Below are positions 52,060 to 60,305 of a stretch of 64,000 nucleotides of DNA, piece by piece (position 1 is the first letter of the stretch; every line of letters starts with the position of its first letter). Both the position numbers and the translations under genes were made by a program. The stretch spans positions 2,232,001 through 2,296,000 of the forward strand of contig NZ_CP046908.1 in the NCBI RefSeq assembly GCF_009789575.1. Direction: 5' to 3'. This stretch comes from Stappia indica. Lineage in GTDB: Bacteria; Pseudomonadota; Alphaproteobacteria; Rhizobiales; Stappiaceae. The notes under the pieces were generated by a model. That model had not been told where the DNA came from and ran no database searches. It saw nothing but the letters and a program-made list of their open reading frames with translations.

Positions 52060-52452
52060 ATGAAAACCGCGATCACGCCCGCCGATATGGCGCCGCCCTT
52101 TGCCCGCTACAGCCACGCGATCGAGGTTCCGGCGGGGCACCGTCTGGTCGTCTGCTCCGGCCAGCTCGGCATCGATTCCCAAGGCGAGGTGCCGGCCGAT
52201 GTGGAGGGCCAGACGCGCCTGTGCTTCGAGAACATCCGCCGTATCCTGGCTGCTGCCGGCATGGATCTTTCGGACATCGTGCGCATCAACGCCTATGTGA
52301 CGGGCCGCGAGCATCTTCCCGGCTACATGAAGACGCGCGACGAATTCACCGCCTCGCCCCCGCCCGCCTCCACCTTGATGATCGTCTCGGGCTTCGCCAG
52401 ACCCGAATTCGTGGTCGAGGTGGAAGTGATCGCGGCGGCCCCGCCGAAGTGA
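52060..52452 (+). CDS. Rid/YjgF-family protein lacking the catalytic arginine
   Basis: 130 residues, full length. Rid-family fold: VCSGQLGIDSQGEVPADVEGQTRLCFENIRRIL (first strand-helix unit) and VVEVEVIAAA C-terminus. Archetypal RidA deaminates reactive enamines using Arg105, in a motif like PARSxV; the matching stretch here, PPPASTLMIV, has Ala103 where Arg is expected. It is therefore a noncanonical Rid member whose activity may differ. ATG at 52060. It starts the rightward half of the catabolic island. Confidence 0.88.
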   Translation: MKTAITPADMAPPFARYSHAIEVPAGHRLVVCSGQLGIDSQGEVPADVEGQTRLCFENIRRILAAAGMDLSDIVRINAYVTGREHLPGYMKTRDEFTASPPPASTLMIVSGFARPEFVVEVEVIAAAPPK

Positions 52453-52632
52453 TTCGCGCGCCTCGCCGCAGGAGCCCGTTGCCGGGTATTTGCCCCCTCT
52501 GCTAGGGTCGAGTTCGCGTCCGGCACATTTCCGAGCCGGCGCCGATCATGCAACCCTTCCCTGTGCGGAACTCGGGCGGCCTCGGGCCGCTATCCAAGCC
52601 TCCAGGTCGACCCGACAACAGGACGCACCTTC

Positions 52633-53976
52633 ATGCGCATGTGGATCAAGGACCCGCTCGCAATCCTTGCCGACAACGCCTCCCGCGGCATCGTGGTGGA
52701 GGATGGACGCATCACCGAATGCGTGCCGGCCGGACAAGAGCCTTCCAGCCCGGTGGACCAGACCTACGACGCCTCGGCCGAGGTGGTCATTCCCGGCCTC
52801 ATCAACACGCACCACCACTTCTTTCAGACGCTGACGCGGGCCCATCCCAGCGCCATCAACAAGGAGCTGTTTCCCTGGCTCCAGGCGCTCTATCCGATCT
52901 GGGCCAGGAACGTCACACCGGAGACCTTTCGCCTCGGCACGCGCCTTGCGCTCACCGAATTGCTGATGTCGGGCTGCACCACCGCCTCGGACCATCACTA
53001 CCTCTTCCCGGCCGGGCTCGAGAACGCCATGGACATCCAGGTGGAGGAGGCCACCCGCCTCGGCATCCGCATGACGGTAACGCGCGGCTCGATGAACCTC
53101 AGCCAGAAGGACGGTGGCCTGCCGCCGGACACGGCCGTCCAGGACGAGGACACGATCCTTGCCGACTGCGAACGGGTCCTGTCGCGCTATCACGACACGT
53201 CCGAAGGGGCGATGATCCAGGTGGCGCTCGCCCCTTGCGCGCCTTTCACCGTCACCAAGCGGCTGATGCGCGAGAGCGTGACGCTGGCCGAGCGCTTCGA
53301 CTGCCGCCTGCACACGCATCTGGGCGAAACCATCGACGAGGACGATTACTGCCTGCACCACTTCCAGTGCCGGCCCGTCGATTATCTCGAGGAGTGCGGC
53401 TGGCTCAACGAGCGTGTCTGGCTGGCCCACGGCATCCATTTCAACGACGACGAGGTACGGCGCCTCGGCCATGCCTGCGTCGGCGTGTGCCATTGTCCGA
53501 CGTCCAATATGACGCTGGCTTCCGGACAGTGTCGGACGAAGGAGCTGGAAGCCGCCGGCTGCCCGGTCGGCCTCGGCGTCGACGGCTCGGCCTCCAACGA
53601 CAATTCCAACCTGATGGAAAGCCTGCGTCACGCCCTGATGATCAACCGGCTGACCTACGATGCGGCCTCGGTGACCCATTTCGACACCTATCGCTGGGCG
53701 ACGGAAGGTTCGGCCCGCTGCCTCGGACGCAAGGATCTGGGCGCCATCGCTGTCGGCAAGCAGGCCGACCTTGCCTTCTACCGACTGGACGAGCTGCGCT
53801 TTTCCGGCGCCGGAGACCCGCTCGCCGCGCTGATCCTGTGCGGGGCGCATGCCGCGAGCCGGGTGATGGTCGCCGGTGACTGGAAGGTGATCGACGGCCG
53901 CCCCGTCCACATGGATATCGAACGCCTGCGCGCCGAGCATGGAGCTGCAGCCAAGCGCTTCCTCGAAGCGCTTTGA
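52633..53976 (+). CDS. 8-oxoguanine-deaminase-like amidohydrolase
   Basis: 447 residues. Amidohydrolase superfamily, close in length and motifs to the Pseudomonas 8-oxoguanine deaminase (Pa0142 type): PGLINTHHHFFQTLTRAHP (metal His60/His62), HTHLGETIDEDDYC, WLAHGIHFNDDEVR, GVCHCPTSNMTLASGQCRTKEL and GVDGSASNDNSNLMESLRHALM. Deaminates oxidised purines by family; related hydroxydechloroatrazine and guanine deaminase relatives are alternatives. It follows the Rid gene by ~180 bp on the same strand. Single-enzyme assignment is uncertain. Confidence 0.87.
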   Translation: MRMWIKDPLAILADNASRGIVVEDGRITECVPAGQEPSSPVDQTYDASAEVVIPGLINTHHHFFQTLTRAHPSAINKELFPWLQALYPIWARNVTPETFRLGTRLALTELLMSGCTTASDHHYLFPAGLENAMDIQVEEATRLGIRMTVTRGSMNLSQKDGGLPPDTAVQDEDTILADCERVLSRYHDTSEGAMIQVALAPCAPFTVTKRLMRESVTLAERFDCRLHTHLGETIDEDDYCLHHFQCRPVDYLEECGWLNERVWLAHGIHFNDDEVRRLGHACVGVCHCPTSNMTLASGQCRTKELEAAGCPVGLGVDGSASNDNSNLMESLRHALMINRLTYDAASVTHFDTYRWATEGSARCLGRKDLGAIAVGKQADLAFYRLDELRFSGAGDPLAALILCGAHAASRVMVAGDWKVIDGRPVHMDIERLRAEHGAAAKRFLEAL

Positions 53977-54089
53977 CGACCGGCCTTGCCAGGCCCACAT
54001 GACCGGAGTCCGGGCACCGCTGCCCGGTCTTTTCGCCTTCGGCCCTTCCCTGCGACATGGGTCGCCACGCCAACGAGAGCTGCAAAGAC

Positions 54090-54905
54090 ATGACCGATCT
54101 GCCCCGCCGCTTCTGGCACGAGATGACCGCCTTCGACTTCGCCAATGCCGACACCTCGTCGTGGATCGCGGTGCTGCCCGTGGCGGCGATCGAGCAGCAC
54201 GGCCCTCACCTGCCGGTCTTCACCGACACCTGCATCGCCGAGGGCCAGATCTCGCGCGTTCTGGAACTGCTGCCGCGCGACGTGCCGGCGACCTTCCTGC
54301 CCGTTCAGGCCGTCGGCAAGTCCAACGAGCACATCTCCTCGCCGGGCACGCTGACGCTGTCCTGGGAGACGGCGACCCGTGCCTGGATCGAGATCGGCGA
54401 GAGCGTGTTCCGCGCCGGCGTGCGCAAGATGATCCTCGTCACCTCCCATGGCGGCAACGTGCCGCTGATCGACATCGTGGCGCGCGAGCTGCGGGTGAAG
54501 CACGACATGCTGGTCACCGCGACCGGCTGGTCGCGCTTCGGCCAGCCGCACGACCTGTTCCCGGCCGAGGAATTCACCTACGGCATCCATGGCGGCGACA
54601 TCGAGACGTCGCTGATGCTCTATCTGCGCCCGGATCTGGTGCACATGCGCAAGGCGGAGGACTTCCGCTCCACCCAGCTCGACTTCCTGCGCGAGTTCAA
54701 GCACCTGCGCGGCCACGGGCCGGCCCAGTTCGGCTGGAAGGCACAGGACCTCAACCCGGCCGGAACGGTCGGCAATGCCACCGCCGCCACGGCCGCCAAG
54801 GGCGAGGCCTCGCTCGACCATGCCGCGCGCGGCTTCGTCGACCTTCTCAAGGACATGCACGCCTTCGACCTCGACCGGCTGTGGAAGCCGGGCGGCGAAG
54901 CCTGA
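54090..54905 (+). CDS. Creatininase-family amidohydrolase (HGG variant)
   Basis: 271 residues from the ATG at 54090 (an upstream ATG at 54057 adds 11). Metal ligands align with creatininase: Glu35 and His37 (AAIEQHGPHLPVFTD), Asp46, His120 (TSHGGNVPL), Glu172 (HGGDIETSLM). Creatininase itself has a metal Glu two residues after His120; here the motif is HGG, as in members acting on other amides (MftE/ArfB-like). So creatinine is unlikely to be the substrate. The gene ends the rightward group. A hydrolytic ring or amide opening step fits its place. Confidence 0.9.
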   Translation: MTDLPRRFWHEMTAFDFANADTSSWIAVLPVAAIEQHGPHLPVFTDTCIAEGQISRVLELLPRDVPATFLPVQAVGKSNEHISSPGTLTLSWETATRAWIEIGESVFRAGVRKMILVTSHGGNVPLIDIVARELRVKHDMLVTATGWSRFGQPHDLFPAEEFTYGIHGGDIETSLMLYLRPDLVHMRKAEDFRSTQLDFLREFKHLRGHGPAQFGWKAQDLNPAGTVGNATAATAAKGEASLDHAARGFVDLLKDMHAFDLDRLWKPGGEA

Positions 54906-54914
54906 GGCAGGACT

Positions 54915-55262
54915 TCAGCGCAAGGTTGCCCAGGACGCCGGGTCGAAGCCGACCAGCCAGCGGTCGCCATCGTGATAGATCGGCCGCGTGATCGCCGACG
55001 GATTGTCCATGAGCACGGCGAGCGCCCCGGCCTCGCCGGCGGCTCGAGCTTTCGCCTCGTCCGGCAGCTTGCGCCAGGTGGTCCCGCGCGTGTTGACCAC
55101 CGCTTCCCATCCGAAGGCCTCGAAGAAGGCCCTCAACAGGCCTTCGTCGACGCCGGCCTTCTTGTAGTCGTGAAAGGTGTAGGCGATGCCGTTCTCGTCG
55201 AGAAAACGGCGAGCCTTCTTCACCGTGTCGCAATTGGCTATACCGTAGAGCATGGCGGCCAT
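54915..55262 (-). CDS. Spx/MgsR or YffB-type ArsC-family protein
   Basis: 115 residues. ArsC/thioredoxin-fold: MLYGIANCDTVKKARRFLDENGIAYTFHDYKKAGVDEG. A single Cys11 is the catalytic Cys of the family; the motif CDTVKK is the YffB type (C-x2-V-K rather than CxxC). Further segments are NTRGTTWRKLPD and PIYHDGDRWLVGFD. It is probably not an arsenate reductase, since no ars genes are near; role unknown. Convergent with the creatininase gene. ATG at 55262 has AGGA upstream; a second Met at 55253 is possible. Confidence 0.88.
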   Translation of the reverse strand: MAAMLYGIANCDTVKKARRFLDENGIAYTFHDYKKAGVDEGLLRAFFEAFGWEAVVNTRGTTWRKLPDEAKARAAGEAGALAVLMDNPSAITRPIYHDGDRWLVGFDPASWATLR

Positions 55263-55405
55263 GGTCAGGGTTCCTGACAGGAGGGGTTGGCGAGACATCG
55301 CCAAGGGTCGCCGCAGGATGGGCGACCGGCACTTGCAGCGTCAAGGCCGGGCCCCATGAGACGTGACCTTCCCGCAAGATGCGGGACGAGCGGACGGCGG
55401 CTTGG

Positions 55406-57109
55406 ATGGCACAGAAGAAGACGACCGCATCGACGGACGGACAGGGAATCCGGCAGCGGCTCAGGCTGGGGAGCGGGCTCGTCCTGCTCACCTTCGCGTT
55501 CAGCCACTTCCTCAACCACATGCTCGGCATCTGGTCGCTCGAGGCAATGGAGGCGGGGCGACTGGTGTTCCTCGCCGTCTGGCGTAGTCCGCCAGGCGAA
55601 GTCCTGCTGCTGTCTGCCATTCTGGTCCATGCCTCGCTCGCGCTGTGGAAGACTGCGCGCCGCCGCAGCCTGCGCCTGTCCGCCTGGCAATGGGCGCAGC
55701 TCCTGCTCGGGCTGGCCATCCCCTTCCTGCTCATTCCGCACGCCATCGGAACGGGCGGGCTTGCCCACCGGTTCGGCTATGAGGACACCTACCGCAACGT
55801 GCTCACGGTCCTGTGGCCGGGGCTGATCCTCAATCAGACCATCTTGATGCTGCTGGTCTGGCTGCACGGGATGATCGGCTTGCATTTCTGGCTGCGCCTG
55901 AAGCCGGGCTACGCCCCCTTCAAGCCGCTTCTTTTCGCTCTCGCGCTGCTGGTTCCCGTCCTTGCGTCCTGGGGCTGGACGGATGCGGCCCGCCGGCTGC
56001 GCCTGACGGAGAACCAGCCCTTCCCCCTGACGCCGGAAATGACCAGTTGGTCCGATCCGCTGGTCACGTTGCTGCGCAACGGCTTCTATGCGCTGGTCGC
56101 CCTCGTCGTCCTCGTCATCGTCCTCAGGGCCCTTGTTCGCCGCTCGCGCCGGACCATCGAGATCACCTATCCGGGCGACCGGGTGGTGAAGGTCGCGCCC
56201 GGTCCGACCTTGCTGGAAATCAGCAAGATGAACGGAATTCCCCATGCTGACGTGTGCGGCGGCCGGGCCCGCTGCTCGACATGCCGGACCCGCATTCTCG
56301 ATGGTCTCGACACGCTGCCCGCCCCGTCTGCGACCGAAGCGAAGGTGCTCACCCGCATCAGCGCAGGTGAGGACATTCGCCTTGCGTGCCAGGTGCGACC
56401 GGAAGCCCCGCTGAAAGTCCAGCCCTTGGTGCCGGCAAGCGGCGCGGTGCGGGTCGCCGGATCGGACGGCGACGCCTATCACTGGGGCGTCGAGCAGCCG
56501 GCGGCGATCCTGTTCGTCGATCTGCGGAATTTCACCGGCCTTGCGGAGCACCGGCTTTCCTACGACGTCGTCTTCCTCCTCAACCGCTATCTCGGCGAGA
56601 CCGCCAAGGCAGTCGAGGCCTGCGGCGGCTATGTCGACAAGTTCATCGGCGACGGTGTCATGGCGATCTTCGGCATGAAGGACGGGCTGCAGGCCGGCTG
56701 TCGCAACGCGCTCGCAGCGACAAACGCCATCGCGGAAACCATGGAGCGGCTGAATGTCGAGCTCGGGCCGCAGCTCAGCGCCCCGCTCCGGGTCGGAATG
56801 GGCCTGCATGCCGGACCGGTGATCCTGGGGCGTATCGGCGCGGTGAGCGGCAATGGCGCCAGCGCCCGGATCACCGCGCTCGGCGACGTCGTCAACACCG
56901 CAAGCCGGCTGGAAACGGCAACGAAAGAACTGGGACACAGCCTCGTCGTCTCGAGCGCCGTGCTGGAGGCTGCCGGCTACACATGCGATCAGGCAGGCAG
57001 GACCGAGATCGCGGTCAGGGGCCGGCGCGAGCCGCTCGATGTTTTCGCTCTCGACCCGCCCGCGCGGCTGGTCGATACTCTCGCCAAACCCGCCTTTCCT
57101 TCCGCCTGA
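55406..57109 (+). CDS. cyaC: CyaC-type adenylate cyclase: heme membrane anchor, 2Fe-2S domain, class III cyclase
   Basis: 567 residues. Six membrane helices (~25-45, 65-81, 96-112, 133-160, 171-190, 218-243) carry several helix histidines (His34, His38, His75, His112, His154, His160), like the diheme quinone-binding anchor of succinate:quinone oxidoreductases. A 2Fe-2S domain (~250-345) has Cys284, Cys290, Cys293 and Cys328 (CGGRARCSTC, then LACQV), the adrenodoxin-type spacing. Class III cyclase (~365-540): metal Asp372 (FVDLRNFTGL) and Asp416 (KFIGDGVMAIFG), with catalytic Asn497/Arg501 (ALGDVVNTASRLE). The layout matches redox/quinone-responsive CyaC of Sinorhizobium meliloti. ATG 55379 is an alternative start. 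Confidence 0.88.
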   Translation: MAQKKTTASTDGQGIRQRLRLGSGLVLLTFAFSHFLNHMLGIWSLEAMEAGRLVFLAVWRSPPGEVLLLSAILVHASLALWKTARRRSLRLSAWQWAQLLLGLAIPFLLIPHAIGTGGLAHRFGYEDTYRNVLTVLWPGLILNQTILMLLVWLHGMIGLHFWLRLKPGYAPFKPLLFALALLVPVLASWGWTDAARRLRLTENQPFPLTPEMTSWSDPLVTLLRNGFYALVALVVLVIVLRALVRRSRRTIEITYPGDRVVKVAPGPTLLEISKMNGIPHADVCGGRARCSTCRTRILDGLDTLPAPSATEAKVLTRISAGEDIRLACQVRPEAPLKVQPLVPASGAVRVAGSDGDAYHWGVEQPAAILFVDLRNFTGLAEHRLSYDVVFLLNRYLGETAKAVEACGGYVDKFIGDGVMAIFGMKDGLQAGCRNALAATNAIAETMERLNVELGPQLSAPLRVGMGLHAGPVILGRIGAVSGNGASARITALGDVVNTASRLETATKELGHSLVVSSAVLEAAGYTCDQAGRTEIAVRGRREPLDVFALDPPARLVDTLAKPAFPSA

Positions 57110-57126
57110 ACCAGGTCATTCTCCCC

Positions 57127-58287
57127 ATGTCACGACAGTATTCTTCTCAGGAAATGCTTGCCCGTCTCGTTGCCTTCCCGACGGTTTCCGCCAACAGCAA
57201 TCTCGATCTCATCGATTTCGTCGAGACCTATCTGGCAGGGCACGGCATCGCCTCTCAGCGCGTGCCGGACGCTACCGGCACCAAGGCCGCACTGCACGCC
57301 GTGATCGGCCCGCAGAAGGACGGCGGCGTTGCTCTGTCGGCCCATACCGACGTCGTGCCCGTCGAAGGGCAGGCCTGGAGCAGCGACCCGTTCACCCTGC
57401 GCGAGGCCGATGGCCGACTCTACGGCCGCGGCACCTGCGACATGAAGGGCTTTGCCGCCGTGGCACTGGCCGCCGTGCCGCAGATGATTGCCGCACCGCT
57501 GACCCGCCCCATCCACATCGCCCTGTCCTACGACGAGGAAGTGGGCTGCGTCGGCGCGCCTCCGATGATCGATTCGATGCTGCGCTCCGGCCCCAAGCCG
57601 TCGATGGTGGTGGTCGGTGAACCGAGCAACATGCGCGTCATCACCGCACATAAGGGCACTGCGGTCATCCGCGTGACCGTGCGCGGGCACACGGTTCACT
57701 CCAGCCAGTGGGATCGCGGGGTCTCGGCGATCGCCAATGCAGCCCGCATCATCACCTGGCTCGACGATCGCACCCGCGAGAACCAGCGCGCCGCCGATCC
57801 GGCCCTTGCCATGGACCCGCCCTTCACGACCCTTCATTGCGGCGTGATCGAGGGCGGCACTGCGGCCAATATCGTCTCGCGCTCGTGCTCCTTCTTCTGC
57901 GACATCCGCACCATCCCGGGCGACACGCGGGAAGCCTGGCTGAAGCGACTGGAAACCTTCATCCGCACCCAGATCGAACCGGGCATGCACGCCGTCCACG
58001 CCGACACGGGAGTGACGATCGAGAAGCTCGCCTATGCTCCCGCGCTCAGCGAGGAGCAGGACGGGCCGGCCGAAGCGCTCGCCCGCCGGCTTACCGGGGA
58101 CAACGGCCGGCATATGGTCGTCTATGGCACCGAGGCCGGCCAGTTCCAGGAGCGCGGCATTTCCGCGGTCGTCTGCGGTCCGGGTTCGATCGACCAGGCC
58201 CACCAGCCAGACGAGTACATCGAGAAGACGGAGATCGTCGCAGCGGACGGGTTCGTCTCGCGGCTCATCGCCGACATGTGCCGCTAG
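57127..58287 (+). CDS. argE: Acetylornithine deacetylase / M20 peptidase
   Basis: 386 residues. M20 zinc hydrolase: LSAHTDVVPVEGQAWSSDPF with metal His73 and Asp75, YGRGTCDMKGFAAVA (bridging Asp105), LSYDEEVGCVGAPPMI (catalytic/metal Glu137-138) and a dimerisation segment with HTVHSSQWDRGVSAI. Best matches ArgE in overall pattern, but M20 enzymes also cleave other N-acyl amino acids and peptides. It lies 17 bp after cyaC and ~290 bp before a dipeptide transporter operon, so a peptide- or N-acyl-processing role is possible. Confidence 0.87.
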   Translation: MSRQYSSQEMLARLVAFPTVSANSNLDLIDFVETYLAGHGIASQRVPDATGTKAALHAVIGPQKDGGVALSAHTDVVPVEGQAWSSDPFTLREADGRLYGRGTCDMKGFAAVALAAVPQMIAAPLTRPIHIALSYDEEVGCVGAPPMIDSMLRSGPKPSMVVVGEPSNMRVITAHKGTAVIRVTVRGHTVHSSQWDRGVSAIANAARIITWLDDRTRENQRAADPALAMDPPFTTLHCGVIEGGTAANIVSRSCSFFCDIRTIPGDTREAWLKRLETFIRTQIEPGMHAVHADTGVTIEKLAYAPALSEEQDGPAEALARRLTGDNGRHMVVYGTEAGQFQERGISAVVCGPGSIDQAHQPDEYIEKTEIVAADGFVSRLIADMCR

Positions 58288-58488
58288 GGCAGCACAGGCC
58301 AGCCTGCCTGCGAGGCAGGTAATCCACAGGCACCTCGCGCTTATGTGCGGGATGCCTTGCAAGCCTTCCGCTAGGAACCGTGCGGGCATGGGGCGAGACT
58401 TCCGCTACGACTTCCGCAATTCCTCTCTTTCGCGTCCAGCACATGCTGGACTGTCGCTTTCGACATTGCTTAGATGCAATCTGGTGAT

Positions 58489-58534
58489 CCGCAAAAATGC
58501 GGCACATCGGGTCGGCACCGACCTCACAGGTCGG
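58489..58534 (+). promoter_or_regulatory. Two hairpins in the presumed 5' leader of the peptide transporter operon
   Basis: CCGCA-AAAA-TGCGG (58489-58502) and CCGACCT-CAC-AGGTCGG (58518-58534) lie within 90 bp of the binding-protein start. A third weaker stem, CCTGCC/GGCAGG (58303-58319), follows argE. The two leader stems may be untranslated-region structure or the 58303 stem the argE terminator; none matches a known riboswitch that I recognise. Confidence 0.4.
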
Positions 58535-58575
58535 CGTCGGAGGAGCCCGAGACAACGATAAGTCATGAGGGGACT

Positions 58576-60159
58576 ATGCGCATCAAATCGACAATAGCTG
58601 CGGCGGCGCTCATCACGTCGCTGCTGGGAACGACTGCATCGGCGGAAACGCTCCGCTACGCCTTTCAGGGCACGTTGAACCAGCTCGATCCCTATTCCCT
58701 GAACGAGACCTTCACGCTCGGCACGCTCGGCAATGTCTATGAGGGTCTGACCCGGCGCGCTCCCGATCTGACGATCGAACCGGCCCTGGCGGAGCGCTGG
58801 GAAGTCCTCGAGCCGACCCGCTGGCGCTTCTACCTGCGCAAGGGCGTCAAGTTCCACAACGGCAACGACTTCACGGCCGATGACGTTGTCTTCTCCGCCG
58901 AGCGTATCCGCTCCGAAGGATCGGACCTCACCACCCGCATCGGCGCGGACGTGAAGGTCGAGAAGGTCGACGACCATACGGTCGATTTCGTGCTGACCGG
59001 GCCGAACCCCATTCTCCACTACGAATGGGACACCTGGTACATCATGGACAAGGAGTGGACCGAGGCGAACAACGCCACCAAGGTGACCTCGGCCTCCGAC
59101 ACTGCCCCGAACTACGCATCGCTGCATGCCAATGGCACGGGCTCCTACAAGCTCGTCAGCCACGAGCCCGGCGTCAGGACCACGTTCGAGAAGAACGAGA
59201 CCTGGTGGGACAAGGTCGCCGGCAACATCGACAAGGTCGAATTCACGCCGATCGGCTCCGACGCGACCCGCGTCGCGGCTCTGCTGTCCGGCGAACTCGA
59301 CATGGTGTTCCCGATCCCGGTGCAGGACATCAAGCGCGTCGAGGACAGCCCGCAGACCAAAGCGCTGACCGGTCCGGAACTGCGCACGATCTTCCTCGGC
59401 TTCGACCAGAAGCGCGACGAGCTGCTCTATTCCAGCGTGAAGGGCAAGAACCCGTTCCAGGACGTGCGGGTCCGCAAGGCCTTCTACCAGGCCATCGACA
59501 TGGACGCGATCCGCGACAAGGTGATGCGCGGCCTGTCGACCCCGTCGGCCCTGCTGATCTCGCCGTTCCAGTATTCGCGCTCGGACGAGTTCAAGCGTCA
59601 TCCGTATGACCCGGAAGCCGCCAAGGCCCTGCTCGCCGAAGCCGGCTATGCGGACGGGTTCTCGGTCGGCATGGACTGCCCGAACGACCGCTACGTCAAT
59701 GACGAGGCGATCTGCCAGGCGGTCGCCTCCTTCCTCGCCCGTGTCGGCATCAAGGTGGATCTCAACGCCCAGCCCAAGGCGCAGTACTTCGCCAAGGTGC
59801 TCGCCTCGAACGGCTACGACACCTCGTTCTACCTGCTCGGCTGGACCCCTGGCTCCTTCGACAGCTGGAACGTGCTGCACAACATCACCGGCTGCCGCGA
59901 CGACAAGGGCAAGGGTGGCCCGTTCAACCTCGGCGGATACTGCAATCCGAAGGTGGACGAACTGGCGGCCCAGATCCTGGTCGAGAACGATCCGACCAAG
60001 CGCGACGAGCTGATCGCCCAGGCCTTCACCATCGTGCATGAGGACGTGTCGCACATCCCGCTGCACCAGCAGGCCCTGGCCTGGGGTGTTGCCGAGAATG
60101 TCGACGTCGTGCAGCGCGCGGACGACCAGTTCCACTATCGCTGGGTCGTGAAGAAGTAA
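58576..60159 (+). CDS. Periplasmic dipeptide/oligopeptide-type ABC binding protein
   Basis: 527 residues, usual for the SBP_bac_5 family. Signal peptide MRIKSTIAAAALITSLLG with ASA cleavage before ETLRYAFQG. Family features: YEGLTRRAPDLTIEPALAERWEV, GVKFHNGNDFTADDVVFSAERI, NPFQDVRVRKAFYQAIDM and PYDPEAAKALLAEAGYADGF. Binds peptides or other linear ligands in the periplasm. First gene of a transporter operon; an internal terminator after it (60179) should limit downstream transcription. Confidence 0.93.
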   Translation: MRIKSTIAAAALITSLLGTTASAETLRYAFQGTLNQLDPYSLNETFTLGTLGNVYEGLTRRAPDLTIEPALAERWEVLEPTRWRFYLRKGVKFHNGNDFTADDVVFSAERIRSEGSDLTTRIGADVKVEKVDDHTVDFVLTGPNPILHYEWDTWYIMDKEWTEANNATKVTSASDTAPNYASLHANGTGSYKLVSHEPGVRTTFEKNETWWDKVAGNIDKVEFTPIGSDATRVAALLSGELDMVFPIPVQDIKRVEDSPQTKALTGPELRTIFLGFDQKRDELLYSSVKGKNPFQDVRVRKAFYQAIDMDAIRDKVMRGLSTPSALLISPFQYSRSDEFKRHPYDPEAAKALLAEAGYADGFSVGMDCPNDRYVNDEAICQAVASFLARVGIKVDLNAQPKAQYFAKVLASNGYDTSFYLLGWTPGSFDSWNVLHNITGCRDDKGKGGPFNLGGYCNPKVDELAAQILVENDPTKRDELIAQAFTIVHEDVSHIPLHQQALAWGVAENVDVVQRADDQFHYRWVVKK

Positions 60160-60178
60160 CATCGGCGTCCTGCCGGTT

Positions 60179-60217
60179 CTGCAGCCCGGACCTTCATGCC
60201 GGGCTGCAGCCTTTTTT
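60179..60217 (+). terminator. Rho-independent terminator/attenuator after the binding-protein gene
   Basis: Perfect 11-bp stem CTGCAGCCCGG / CCGGGCTGCAG with a 9-nt loop, followed by CCTTTTTT. It lies 20 bp past the binding-protein stop and 89 bp before the permease genes, so partial read-through would make more binding protein than permease. Confidence 0.85.
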
Positions 60218-60305
60218 CGGCACTCCCGCCCGACGGCACACGGGATCCGCCGGAGCCAAACCGGAACCGACGGCCAAAGGCCGAGGCACCTGACGCAGAG
60301 GCCCC

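Noticed and set aside
51822-52076. 84-codon leftward frame in the catabolic control region
   Set aside because: No ribosome site, overlaps the Rid start, and shows no recognisable domain.
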